Notes: generated by a model from the sequence alone, not told the origin. A stretch of 64,000 nt of DNA from Cyanoderma ruficeps (GCA_008694505.1 VZDJ01007755.1:340644-404643); one strand, 5' to 3'. Numbered from the stretch's first letter, positions 41,801 through 51,503 are shown. Translations and numbers: made by a program.

Positions 41801-44800
41801 AAAGGTAGCAAAGTTTGTGACAAGCCACTTTTGAGTGTGTATTTGAAACAGATAAGGACATCTTCTGCCTCTACATCATTATTGTCCTTGAAACAACATC
41901 CCAAACAAAAAAGAAAAAACAAAACCTTCTAATATTTGCACTGCCCTTCTTTCCCTATTGCTTTGCTCCTGTGGTGATCTGGTCCTTCAACTTTGACAGA
42001 AGAATCACTGTGACACATGTTTCTCATATCTGTCAATGAGATGCATAAGTAGCAATTTTTCTTATATTAAGCCCCAGGGAAATCAGATTTTTTTGTTAAT
42101 TAATGTGGACACTCCACTGACAGCTACGACTATTCTTCTCACTACTTTTTCACTCAACTTCATAGTCCTTTGTCTCCTTAGATGCTTCATACATTTAAAT
42201 TAAAGGGAAGAACCAGTAAATTGACCCTGTAATTACTTAGGGCAGATACAAATTGTATTACTCAGATTTGGTAAGCATTTTAAGTAAAATCTCATGGTTT
42301 GAAATATTCCAGCATATGTAGAAATCAATGAATTTTGGTGCCAGAATTCATGAATTAAACCATTGCAAATTCACTTTAAATCCTTGGACTTGTTAATGTT
42401 CTAAGTGCTAGAACTGCTTACCCATTTGAAAGTTAGAAGACACATATTTCACATCAATATAAAAGCAGTTCCCCATTATGAAGGTATTGTAGCAACTTTC
42501 CATTGGTTTATTCTGCCAGAGTTTTTTAGAATTTTCATTATATTTCAAAGCTAATTCAGATTTTTTTAACTTTGTATATCGAATAATAAATGACCCCATT
42601 ACCTTCCTTTTTCATTCCTGCTCGAAAACACTTTTTTAAACGACAATATCTGCATTGATTCCTTTTGTCCTTGTCAACAACACATTGTCGGTTGAATCTA
42701 TCAGAGACAAGAAAAGGTAAATGTATAAAGCATTAATAAAGTAGCACCCTGATTACAAAGAAGAAAACCAACTAAATTGTCCTGCCAAAATAATGTTTAT
42801 ACCCACAGACTCTTCTTCAGTTGCATTGAATCTTCTTTATTAATCAGTTTTGAGAGGTGTTTCATACCTGCTAATTTTCCAGGAATATATGTGTGTGTAT
42901 AAACACATGCATGCATTGGAATAGGCAAGTGTGGAAAATTTTGTAATTATGTACGTCATTTACACCTCAACTGATCTGTGGTATGTCAGTAACTGGCTGC
43001 ATCAAATGGCAGTGGAAGAAAAAAAAAAAAAGAAGAAGAAAAGCTGCAAATAGAAAAAGGAAAGGACAATCAAGGAAAAAACCAAATGATGCTGGTATGG
43101 AGGAGCCTCTTAGCTGCAAAACCATTATCCTTCTCTGGCAGTGTTTACTCGTTCTTGGAGATAAAAATGAACAAGCTGCATATTTTATCACTACAGGTGG
43201 CAACCTAAACAGGAAATGAGAGGAACCAACACAATGAAATTAAGATTTGAGGAAATACATGGAGCCTGACACTGCAAGGCAGCTTACCCAGGCTATTACG
43301 CACATCTACAGGTGTACCTAAAAGGAATGCATATGAGCAATTTGCCCTGCTCTCGTTTAGGTCTGCCTTTTTTTCTTTGCATGTGTTTGTTAGAAAAACA
43401 GACCCTTCAAAAGCAGAGCTCTTCCTAAAATCACTTATGTCAGCTCTTGACACACCACTTCAGGGGTATGTCCATGCTATATCACTGTGCTAAAAGGGAA
43501 AGGTTTCCATATAAAAATATTAGGCAACCAAAGAAGATTGTGGGAAACATTTCCAGTAACAAGTCATTCTTATAAAAGTTTTATCATCATCCCATTCCAT
43601 GGCACAGGGGGAGAGACAATGGGGGCTACCGTCAGTTCACCACATGTTATCTCTGCTGCTGCTTCCTCCTCAAGGGGAGGATTCCTCTCAGTCTTCACCA
43701 GCTTCATTGTCAGGTCCCTCTCGACAGAGACAGTTCTCCAAAAACTTCTTCAATGTTAGTCCTTCCCATGGCCTTAGTTATTAATGAACTCCTCCAGCCT
43801 GGGTGCTTTCCACAGCATGCAGTCCTATAGGATTGGGCTGCTCCAGCAATGGGTCAACAGTCCTGCCAGAAAACCTCCAGTGTGGGCTCCTCCTTCCATG
43901 GGGCCAAAAAGTCTGGCCAGGAGCCTTCTGCTGCACACTCTTTCCATCGGGTCACATCTTTCTTTCAGGCATTCACCTTCTCCAGCAGGGGGTCCTTCCA
44001 TGGGCTGCAGGTGGATATCTGCTCCCCTGTGGATTTCCATGAGTTCCACAGAGACACCTGCCTCATCATGGTCTGGGCCATAGGCTGCAGGAGAATCTTT
44101 GCTCCAGCACTTAGAGCGCCTCTTCCCCTTCCTTGTCCACTGACTTTGGTGTCTGCAGTGCTGTTCTTCTCTCACATTGTCACTCCTCTCTTCTCTGGCT
44201 AAATTTTTTTTTCTGCACAATAATGATATTTTCTTCTTAAAAACATTATCCCCAGAGGCACTACCACCATTGCAGATAGGCTTGGCTTTGGCCATCTTGG
44301 AGCTGGCTGGCATTGGATTCACCAGACACAGGGAACACTTCTGACAGTTTCTCACAAGAGTCCTCTTTTGTAGCCCCATCGCTAACAAAATCTTGATATG
44401 AAAACCCAATATATCCCTTCAGTGATTGGTTCAAATTCATTTTTCCATATATTCTGCTCATGACTCAAAATGGACAGTTTATGGCCCTGAGCTTACACAG
44501 ATAATTTCATCAAGCATGGTGCAGTGTGATATTTTGGGCACCATCTGGAAATTAACAGATTGCCATTCAGACAGATGGGGGGAAATGGCGGCTCAAAAAC
44601 CTGTATGTCACACCAAGAGGGAATATGTCCGGAGGTGTTTGTACAGCCCTTAAAACAAGACTCATAAATCTTAGACTTTTTATTCAGAAACTACCTTTAT
44701 AAGGAAAGAATTTTAGAAAACTGTTAAGAATTACAGTTTTCACATTACAGTGAAAATAGAAGCATTTTTCCTTTTTTTTTTTTTTCCCAGGAGATGACCC

Positions 44801-47800
44801 TTGTAATAATAAATAAAAGAATGAAACAGCTTCTGAGTGATGTAATGATATCAACAATATCATCAAGCATCTGCAACATAGTTCCTGGAATGTGCAATAT
44901 CAAGTAGCGCTCCTTAAGGAAAAGCTGAAAATCCCCTGACATAGTTTGAAAATTCTGTTAAGGTCAGATTATAATTTTTGCTTAAATTCGTTAATTTAGT
45001 GCCTCTAGATGAACTTTTGAAATACCTGCATGAATAGACGTGGTTTTTCCTTATGCTACGTCTAAAAAACCCCTTGCATCCATCACAGCTGGAAGCACCA
45101 TAATGTTTTCCAGTCGCTCGGTCTCCACATATTGCACAGAGACTACTGACCCCGTTGTCAGCAGTATTCATGTTGACAGCTTCTCCAGAACTGTCTGACA
45201 AGAGACAAGAAAATACATAGTTATGGGTAAGACTTCCAAAAACCACCCCATGAGCAAGTTTTACCTAAAGAAAGGCTTTTTCTGGCCTTTTCTCTTTTAA
45301 TTGCCACTTACGATTTATATAGCATGACCCATCTGATTACATCTGGTTCTTACTGACATAAACACTTTCAAAGTGATAGAGATGTTAAAAGAATTCGTGA
45401 CATTCGTAACAACAAATAATCATGTTCTAAACTCTTTTCAGTGGAAGGGTTAAAATTTAAATTGCACTTCTGCATTTATAATTACATATATGTTCCTACT
45501 AATATGAAGAGGAACTTTGGCACAAAGCGGTCTTAATTGGTAAAGATCTCATGTATCAGGTCTCATACAAGCTGGCAGTACCTGGCAACTCTAATACAAA
45601 GATTTGTGATATTAAAAAAAGAAACAGAAATGAAGGCTTTTGTACAACTTAAGAAAAAAAGAAACCACAACAAAAATGCATGCTAAGAGCACTGTCTGTT
45701 ATTTCCTTGAAGATATTTTTGACGGGAGCACTGGCACAGTCTTTTCTTGCACAGAATATTAGCTACATGATTAACAATTAGTCACTGAATATGGTAAACA
45801 CTACTGAATAAATTCAGCTGAAATCAAACCAGATATATTTATTCTTTGAGTCACAAGGCTAACAGACGTGTTCAAAGAAACAACTGCAAAATAGCTTTTT
45901 CTGTTTTGCTTCTGGTTTAAATGGAAGGAAAACATACTCTAAGCATTTGTAGCTGTTTTTTCCAGGAGAGGAAAAAGTGCCACGTGAATTAGACATGCAA
46001 ACATGAATTCAAAAGTCAAGTACATGAATTCACTAACAGTATACAGGGTGAGCATTAAAACTGTTAATATTGATAAACAATATTACTCATATTGTATAGA
46101 TCCAACTGAAATGTATAACACAAATACATTATAAAATTTTCATTGTGTCCGGCAGAACTTAAAAGTTAAAGAGTTCTTTAGATAAAGAGAGAAGCAACCT
46201 GTTTTGTTTCGTTTTACAGAACTGTAATTGACAGGAATTATGTCAAAATTTGTTAAATAAACTTAAATCTTAGAAGAATTGAATTCTGTTAAGAATTTAT
46301 TTTAAAATTAGGATTGTCATGTCTGGAAAATTTTAAACTATTCTTAAACTAGGTTACAGAATTGCTTTAGAAAAATATAAGACCTTTCTTTTGGAGTCCT
46401 GTAACTTTACATCATATAGCAGAATAATTAGAAATACAATATTTAAATGTTATGATGAAATATTTCACAGCAATATAAGTTGTGCACATATATATATATA
46501 CACACACATGGGCATACTTATTCTCTTCGGCATTATTCTGAAACAAAATGTCTAGAAAATTGACCTGATGTTGACAAATTCTTTGATTTCAACAGAACTG
46601 TGTAATCTGCCTGAATGTGGCTTGTTAAACTTATCTAAATGTTCCTGATAAATTTAGACAGCTAGAAAAGATACACAGGAAGGTTCATAAGGGGGAAATT
46701 TCCGTTCCAAACTAGCACTGTAACAAGACAATGTTTTTCTAAATACTGCAAGAAAATACTTAGGCTAAACTCAAAACAAACTCTAAACATAAAATGGCTG
46801 CACCTGATAAGTAATAATTATCAAGCTAATCACTTACAGTGATAATTTAACCAGCTCTATCGCCAACACATAATGCAACCAAGCACAACCTCCCTAATCT
46901 GCTTTCCCATTTTATTTAACATTAACAGATCCAAAAAGGATCTATTCAGCAAAAAACAAATGACCAATGAAATACCCATATTAGAACAAAAAGCAGAGAA
47001 ATCATCTAAAGTTGTATAATCATTGATGACAGCTACAAATTTAGTTAGTGCATAAAGTTCCGGTTTTTCTTCCTAAATCGATAACTAAATCTAACCTTCT
47101 GTTTACTAAACTTGCTGTAATTTAACATCAGAAATTCAGATAAAACATAAAGCCCAACAATAAAAACGTAATATGGCAGGAATATGTGAAAATGCAGGGG
47201 CTAAGTATTTTTCATGCAAATCACTATATATTGGTTCTATCTTTTAAAAATACATATGAATTATGCTTTAAGATACGATAAGCCAACATTTTTACTGTAT
47301 TAAAAGATTTGAAAGGCCATTTTTGAGTAGTTGAATTTGCCTGATAATTCTATTCACATTTCTTTTTATTTTTTTGTCAGTACTCGATGGCAGAATTAAA
47401 TGGTATGCTTTCTATTTCATTTCAAGCATAAATTATTGACAAAACTCCTCAAAAATTGCATAATAAAAAATCTGCCCAAAGTGTTACATTAGCCAAACGC
47501 AAATACTTTTTCTCAATTAAACATTATCCTCTAGGAAGCTGATGTGATTCTTTTTAAATCACTCTTGTACATATATACACTTAACTAGAAAGGCTAGATT
47601 AGCACTTAAATAAAAAAAATATTAGTACAATTACAAACTAGACATCAAGAAACAGTAGCTAATCCTTTTCACAAACCTCTGGATAATTTTGTCCTTTCCT
47701 TCTGAAAGTTATATACAAAATATACTTCCATGTCCAAACTGTCAATACTAGTTATTCATTTGTCTTACAGTAAATAAAACAACTGCTGAATTGACAATTT

Positions 47801-48167
47801 TTTTTTCCTTTGATTAACTGACTGGTGACAGTACAGCTACTGTATTATATATAACCCCTCTTTTATTTTCCTTAAAGAATTATAATGTTACTAACTCAGA
47901 GTCAGCGATGAAGTGTAAGCGAGCAGATTTGTAGTTTGAAAACAGCCCCCAAATGCTCCATTAATGAAACATTTAACTAACACCTTATAGCATTACAAAA
48001 CTTCACTTTCTCTGTTAACTAGCTTGAATTTGCCTCACAGGGCAGAACTCACCATTGCCATTATACAGAATCTGCATAGTTTCGAACTCCAGTGCTGTAT
48101 ATGTCGGATCTAAGACTTCACTGTAATTTGCCATTTCCATGTCCAGTATTGGTTCTGAGAGCCGCAT
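29746..48167 (-). CDS. HNF4G: Hepatocyte nuclear factor 4 gamma, complete ten-exon coding region
   Basis: HNF4G is a nuclear receptor of the NR2A group. Family knowledge: it binds direct-repeat-1 DNA as a homodimer, holds fatty acid in its ligand pocket and drives intestinal and hepatic transcription. Joining ten GT-AG exons gives an unbroken 453-residue protein. Residues 1-57 are the A/B region. Zinc finger 1 uses C58, C61, C75 and C78, with P-box CDGCKG. Finger 2 uses C94, C100, C110 and C113. The ligand-binding domain spans roughly 170-365, the AF-2 helix LLQEML is at 366-371, and an F domain follows. The MNTADNG stretch before finger 1 and the C-terminal KQKPL resemble gamma rather than alpha paralogues. 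Length is close to known HNF4 proteins. The listed span includes introns. Paralogue assignment rests on remembered family sequences. Confidence 0.95.
29865..30273 (-). other. HNF4G intron 9
   Basis: Short GT-AG intron (409 bp), AT-rich. It holds no recognisable repeat and ends in a long pyrimidine tract before exon 10. Confidence 0.85.
30274..30396 (-). CDS. HNF4G: HNF4G coding exon 9 (F domain, first part)
   Basis: The acceptor is TTTTTGCAG and the donor GATAC|GTAAGT. The exon encodes residues 374-414, with the His-rich [19 protein letters not shown] motif shared with HNF4A and HNF4G, then [16 protein letters not shown]. The HNF4A F domain has repressive and isoform-specific roles; none is shown for this protein. 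Confidence 0.94.
30397..30866 (-). other. HNF4G intron 8
   Basis: Short GT-AG intron (470 bp) between the AF-2 exon and the first F-domain exon. Nothing notable was seen inside. Confidence 0.85.
30867..31103 (-). CDS. HNF4G: HNF4G coding exon 8 (distal ligand-binding domain and AF-2)
   Basis: The largest coding exon covers residues 295-373 plus one base. It carries [38 protein letters not shown] and the AF-2 coactivator helix LLQEMLLG. The acceptor is TTTTTTAAG and the donor CTGGGAG|GTAAGC. Between these blocks it reads [12 protein letters not shown], where remembered human gamma has FVKLFGMVKIDN. It is only 179 bp from exon 7. Confidence 0.97.
31283..31435 (-). CDS. HNF4G: HNF4G coding exon 7 (ligand-binding domain)
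   Basis: The acceptor is CTCTCTAAG and the donor CCAG|GTATTT. The exon completes Gly244 and encodes residues 245-294. It begins [20 protein letters not shown] and contains [20 protein letters not shown] and LKAIVFFDP, a region almost identical across HNF4 proteins. Phases on both sides fit exons 6 and 8. Confidence 0.96.
31436..33384 (-). other. HNF4G intron 6
   Basis: GT-AG intron of 1949 bp. It holds G/T-rich low-complexity sequence near 31947-31975 and a less AT-rich patch at about 32750-32930 of unknown origin. Confidence 0.85.
33385..33472 (-). CDS. HNF4G: HNF4G coding exon 6 (ligand-binding domain)
   Basis: The exon encodes residues 215-243 plus one base: [19 protein letters not shown], then [10 protein letters not shown]. 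The family signature [12 protein letters not shown] is intact, including the Arg that in HNF4A holds the fatty-acid carboxylate. The acceptor is GTTTTTTTGTGAG, shorter in pyrimidines than its neighbours, and the donor is TTAG|GTAAAT. Two changes from remembered mammalian sequence stand out: AAKR for ATKR and SMAYKD for SMMYKD. Confidence 0.94.
33473..35553 (-). other. HNF4G intron 5
   Basis: GT-AG intron of 2081 bp. Only a short A-run at 35407-35419 stands out; I see no mobile element or extra exon. Confidence 0.85.
35554..35709 (-). CDS. HNF4G: HNF4G coding exon 5 (start of ligand-binding domain)
   Basis: The exon encodes residues 163-214 in phase 0. It begins [10 protein letters not shown], has [19 protein letters not shown] (helices 1 to 3) and ends CELPLDDQ. 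The acceptor is TTTGCCAG and the donor CCAG|GTACAA. Helix 3 reads [10 protein letters not shown], with Gly where HNF4A and human HNF4G carry Ala, as I remember them. Reading through the donor gives an unrelated tail, which confirms the exon edge. Confidence 0.95.
36520..36653 (+). repeat. Purine tract with (AAAAGG)n
   Basis: A G/A-rich block ends in repeated AAAAGG units (36624-36651). The N at 36622 falls just before the regular part. It lies in HNF4G intron 4. Confidence 0.88.
38195..38310. repeat. Ancient interspersed repeat remnant
   Basis: The segment with CATCTAGTCTGCCCAGACAT followed by ATCACCCAGTAATTCCTGCA resembles an old dispersed reptile/bird repeat, perhaps CR1- or L3-related. 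Family and strand are uncertain. Confidence 0.4.
39046..39152 (-). CDS. HNF4G: HNF4G coding exon 4 (C-terminal extension and hinge)
   Basis: Acceptor TTTTCCAG and donor CGCCAG|GTACTG bound the exon. It encodes [13 protein letters not shown], the conserved extension of the DNA-binding domain, then a less conserved hinge ending QAETLSRQ. It ends in phase 0 at residue 162. The hinge half contains a Cys (FDGCNS) and several changes from the mammalian gamma sequence I remember, as expected for this loose linker. Confidence 0.94.
39153..42602 (-). other. HNF4G intron 3
   Basis: GT-AG intron of 3450 bp. It contains a decayed CR1 piece at about 41195-41365 and a short A/C-rich run at 39727-39760. 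Nothing else was recognised. Confidence 0.85.
41195..41365 (+). mobile_element. Decayed CR1 LINE remnant in HNF4G intron 3
   Basis: Weak but ordered matches to CR1 include CTGGACAGGGTCCCAAGCAA, a GGGGCTGAATTAGATGA block and CCAGATGTCCCTTCTGAGA. The element is older than its neighbours, judging from the mismatches. Confidence 0.65.
42603..42697 (-). CDS. HNF4G: HNF4G coding exon 3 (zinc finger 2)
   Basis: The exon is bounded by an acceptor CTGATAG and a donor GAAG|GTAATG. It completes R95 and encodes [20 protein letters not shown] followed by [11 protein letters not shown], which supplies the finger-2 cysteines and the start of the C-terminal extension. The residue after Phe is Asn, where the mammalian paralogues I remember have Ser. 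Phases on both sides match exons 2 and 4. Confidence 0.96.
42698..45025 (-). other. HNF4G intron 2
   Basis: This intron of 2328 bp separates the two zinc-finger exons. It holds an LTR on the gene strand (about 43595-44645), a purine/A-rich run at 43017-43045 and a T-run at 44768-44786. Confidence 0.85.
43595..44645 (-). mobile_element. Avian ERV-type LTR remnant in HNF4G intron 2
   Basis: On the minus strand the block reads as a bird LTR with tandem, imperfect units of about 30 bp built around CCCATGGAAGG and CTGGAGCAG. These are followed by GAGGACTGTCTC-like and GAGGAGGAAGCAGCAGCAGA motifs. No gag, pol or env coding sequence was seen, so it looks like a solo LTR. The edges are approximate and no clear target duplication was found. 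Assignment to an ERVL-like family is from memory. A 194-codon open frame (43825-44409) is a by-product of this repeat. Confidence 0.6.
45026..45194 (-). CDS. HNF4G: HNF4G coding exon 2 (zinc finger 1)
   Basis: The exon starts after a pyrimidine-rich acceptor ending TTGTCAG and stops at TGCAG|GTATTT. It encodes residues 39-95, with codon 39 shared with exon 1 and codon 95 with exon 3. It carries the MNTADNG stretch, the four cysteines of finger 1 and the recognition helix [20 protein letters not shown]. Met47 (ATG at 45169-45171) corresponds to the start once used for a short HNF4G protein, so shorter products could begin here. Confidence 0.96.
45195..48052 (-). other. HNF4G intron 1
   Basis: GT-AG intron of 2858 bp, AT-rich, with a TA/CA dinucleotide run at 46487-46509. 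I recognised no transposon or exon inside it. Confidence 0.85.
46487..46509 (+). repeat. (TA)n(CA)n microsatellite
   Basis: A TA run passes directly into CA units in HNF4G intron 1. Confidence 0.88.
48053..48167 (-). CDS. HNF4G: HNF4G coding exon 1 (A/B region, P1-type start)
   Basis: The exon encodes residues 1-38 and the first base of codon 39. It opens with [20 protein letters not shown], which matches the known HNF4A P1 start (MRLSKTLVDMDMADYS) in order and spacing. That is why I chose the ATG at 48167. Another ATG lies directly before it at 48170, and internal ATGs lie at 48140 and 48134. The donor is AATG|GTGAGT. The middle carries the [11 protein letters not shown] element typical of HNF4 AF-1. 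The exon ends in phase 1, matching exon 2. The 5' UTR and transcription start are not defined by the sequence. Confidence 0.92.
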
Positions 48168-48170
48168 CAT

Positions 48171-48410
48171 TGAATGCAAAAGCAGTGAAAAAGCTGTTCA
48201 AATGTGCAACCTTCCCATTCTGTTTCACAGTGATTGATAATCCAAAGTTAACTATAACTGTGTCACTTACGTGCAGCAATGGGAGGAGCTGGAAAACTGC
48301 TTCTGCATGCTGTATTTTACCTGGGTTTTTTTTTTTTTTTTTTTGATACAGTGCAACCCTTCTGATAATCTTGGAATGCTTTTTGAAATAATCTTATCAG
48401 GGGTTGTATT
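48171..48410 (-). promoter_or_regulatory. Probable HNF4G P1 promoter / 5' UTR
   Basis: This is the stretch directly 5' of the exon 1 start. A dense set of liver/gut-type motifs occurs at 48231-48254. TGATTGATAA resembles a ONECUT/HNF6 and GATA site. TCCAAAGTTAAC combines an HNF4-like CAAAGT core with an HNF1 half-site GTTAAC. A further GATA-like CTTATC lies near 48392. HNF1, HNF6 and GATA factors are known regulators of the HNF4A P1 promoter; their use here is inferred. No clear TATA box is seen. Confidence 0.45.
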
Positions 48411-50136
48411 GGTTCTAGTTCTTGCACGAGCCCAAGGACGCGCACACAGGAAGCTTCCTATCCCTCTTGCTTTGTTGCACATTTTGCTGTCAATGTGTGG
48501 TACAAAGAGTTCTAAACAAACTACTCCGGTTGTTCCATGTACAAACTGTAAGTTCATATGCCGTTTTGCTCTCTCATGTCAGGACAATAAGGAAATGTCA
48601 TACGATTACGGACTATCTCAAACTATACCCGAATCACCCACCTACATATTTTAAAAGACAGCTGTAAAATCTTCCATTTTACAGCTGGTAGTGTTCTTTC
48701 CTACTGGCAATGACCTAGCTCTGTAGGCATCCTTAAGCAAGGCTTCAAGTCACACAAGTCTGCAGCAAGACCAGTTCATAAATCCCCTCCATCACACACT
48801 GTGCTGCTGCAATGGCTCCAGGCACTGCACCCCACAGCCTCTGACAGTGGCTTCCTGCTCTAACCCTTCTTCATACAAGATGTGATGGCTGCATGGCATT
48901 TCCAAGAACCATTCAGATGACTGGGGGGAAAAGAAATATTGATCACCTTCTCTGTAATGAAGAATCTCTAGGTAGGCCCACAGCTCATCAGTTGGTAGAC
49001 ATGGCGTGTACAAACCCAGTTAAAAACCCTCCTGTCAAGCTGCTTGAATCTGGGCCAAATACATAGCTGAACAGCAGAATTTCACTTGCTAATCTGGCCC
49101 TTTCAAATGTTGGATAGCAGAATTTCAAATGTTATTATTCTCAATACATTCTTCAGAGAAAACTACCCTTTACACTGCTGAAAAACAGTTACATAAAGAT
49201 TACATATATTGGAAAACTACCCAATTTATGCCTAATTAACAAGAGCTAGTAACTGTACATACAGCATTGAAATGCATATTTGAATGGAAAAGTTTCTGCA
49301 GTTCCTACTCAGTAAAAGTAGCTGTAAAAGGGCACCATAATCAACTCCTTGATTAAATAAACAAACAAACAAACAAATAAATAAATATTTTCAAAAGCTA
49401 TTTATGACAGACAAGTTACCAATGAAGGAAGCAAATTTACACCAAAATACCTAGGAAAAAAAGCCTTTCAAAATTCATCTTTCTAATACCCATGTCCCCG
49501 GGGTTACCTCAGAGTCACAAATCATCCTGTCTCCTTGTGGACATGTAGATGTAGTCTCAGGCCAGTTCTTCTCCTGACTCCAGCAGAGCCCAGGAACATA
49601 ATTATGACAAGGGGATTCTTGTATTATTCACAGACCTATCCCTAAACCAAAGCATATTTACAGTTGTGTTACTGCTTCCACAAATTCTCCTCAGATTTTG
49701 GAGGGTGTCCACAGGGGCTGTACTTTTCAGCCTATTGCTATTCATTTTCCTTTAAACCATTCATCCATTATTATATTTAACGAGATATCAAAAAACTGCA
49801 AAAGTTACTTCTTAAAAAGAGCAACCAATATGACTACAAATACTTCCTATACATGACAGAAGACAAATAATACAAAAAATGGCAATTTTAAAAGGAATAT
49901 GAGTGAAATTTTAGAATATTTACTGTCTACAATAATGGAAAAAAATTCCTCAGAAAGTGTCGCTTCACCATACTGGAAGTGTACAAGGTTTCACAGTTTT
50001 TAAACACATCTAACATTTCTTTCTTTTACTTAAAGAATATATTACATTAAGATTGATGAAAAGCTATTTGTTGACAACCAACATTGTTTAGGAAATCACT
50101 GTAATTTCATCATGAGATGGAATAATTTTATATTAC
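48411..50136. other. Region between the two candidate HNF4G first exons
   Basis: If the alternative exon is used, this and exon 1 form its first intron. It holds a tetranucleotide repeat at 49354-49389 and no recognised transposon. A T-run sits just outside it at 48326-48344. Confidence 0.6.
49354..49389 (+). repeat. (AAAC)n(AAAT)n microsatellite
   Basis: Tetranucleotide AAAC units followed by AAAT units, between the two candidate HNF4G first exons. Confidence 0.88.
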
Positions 50137-50197
50137 CTGATGGCTCAGTTTGAAAAGTTTCTTCTGTAGTAGAATTTGTTGTATTTTCTACAATCAT
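50137..50197 (-). CDS. HNF4G: Candidate alternative first coding exon of HNF4G
   Basis: On the minus strand an ATG at 50195-50197 opens MIVENTTNSTTEETFQTEPS and runs into a strong donor, CATCAG|GTAATA. It contributes 20 codons plus one base. That is the same phase as exon 1, so splicing to exon 2 would restore D39 and continue into SSGEAVN without a break. HNF4A has an analogous second promoter and first exon, but upstream of its P1 by a much larger distance. No transcript evidence is available here. The phase match alone has a one-in-three chance. Confidence 0.45.
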
Positions 50198-50330
50198 TTG
50201 TTGTATTTGTATAGTATTTGCTATAAAACTAATTAGTAGTTGCATAACAAATGATTCATTGCCTTAATATGCTACTTAGCATAATATAAAAAGGCTTACA
50301 GGTTAACTAGAATTATCTATTGTTCTTCAG
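50198..50330 (-). promoter_or_regulatory. Possible promoter of the alternative first exon
   Basis: Upstream of the ATG at 50197, on the minus strand, lie a C/EBP-like TTATGCAAC (around 50241-50249), a TTTATAG motif of CDX type (near 50220) and an HNF1 half-site AGTTAACC (near 50301-50308). Their spacing from the candidate exon fits a proximal promoter. Short motifs like these occur by chance in AT-rich DNA, so this depends on the exon being real. Confidence 0.25.
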
Positions 50331-51503
50331 TGTACACTTTTTGATAATATGTTCTATAAATATTAATCTGGCTCTTTAATACCAAACCTGTATGCTTACA
50401 AACATATCCCTTGTATAATTTTTATTTTAAAATGCCAATCCTGAAAACCTTCTGGCATATAAGTAAGTTTAAAATAAGGGAATGAATGGAAGATGGAAGA
50501 GATCATGTATGACATGATCAAATCCTACTATTCCCTCTGCTATTAGCAGAACTTCTTCAATGCTGCCAAAACAGGTCCCTTAGTGACTGCTAAAGAGAGG
50601 GAATGAATTGACCCTTCATACTTCTGTCATATAAAAACTCATTTCAATTGATTTTTTAATATGGAAAAATGTATGCTATAAGAAAGACATTCTTTATACT
50701 ATTTTTTCATGTTTTGCTAAGGAAACTTCTTACAGTCAAATCTTGCACTCATAAAAACGTGCTTTCTGGGGGATTTTTGGCATCATGAAGTACATCATGA
50801 ACAATTAATGTATACTAAATCACTGTGGTAAAATATTAATATGTTTTCATTCAGCCTTAGGTGGATTAGAATGCAGTCCTGGAATGAGAGCAGTTGCTGA
50901 AAGAAGGTAATGATGAACAGCTTTTGGTCTTATGTCAGTTCAAACTTTATACTGTTCACTAGTATTCAGACTCCCATACAGCAGAATTCTTTTCATACTG
51001 GACACCTGCACTGTTTTTCAAATTCTGAACAACACTGCAGCTTGTAGTATAAAATAGCGTAAGTCAAGTTATCTACTACTGACAGCCAAGAAATGTCAGC
51101 CTAAGGTAGGCAAAAGCTTTAAAACTGTGAAATTAGTCAAACTGCTACGCACTTCTTTGAGATAAGTGATAATGTAAATTTGAGTAAGAAATTACTTCGC
51201 AAAGTAAATTTTGCAGTAATTGAAGAGAAAGCTACAATAATGGTTTTGTTCATGTGGTTTTCTTGCATCTTTCCTTTAAATCTTATGACCTCAGGATCAC
51301 ATGCAGAAAGCATTCCTATCTTATCTTTAAGACTATTAACTCTGTTAATTGTTCAGCTCTCCATATTAAATGTAATCAATCTTTCTGACTATGGTATAAA
51401 ATACAGCACAACCTAATAAAATCAAGGTTATTTCCATAAAAGTCTTCCTGAAAATAAAAGCAAATCTCAAACTTCTATCACCACTGAAACAGTTTTGGTT
51501 TTC

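Noticed and set aside
43825..44409. 194-codon open frame on the minus strand
   Set aside because: It lies wholly inside the LTR-like repeat in HNF4G intron 2, and its regular text follows the repeat units. It is not a host exon or an intact viral gene.
29746..48167. Assignment of the receptor to HNF4A or HNF4B
   Set aside because: The MNTADNG lead into finger 1, the hinge ISVSSPG and the [16 protein letters not shown]...KQKPL tail fit gamma; the alpha F domain is longer and different. Beta is less easily excluded from memory but fits less well.
48326..48344. T-run as the tail of a reverse-strand processed retrocopy
   Set aside because: No coding-like or repeat sequence adjoins it and no flanking duplication was seen.
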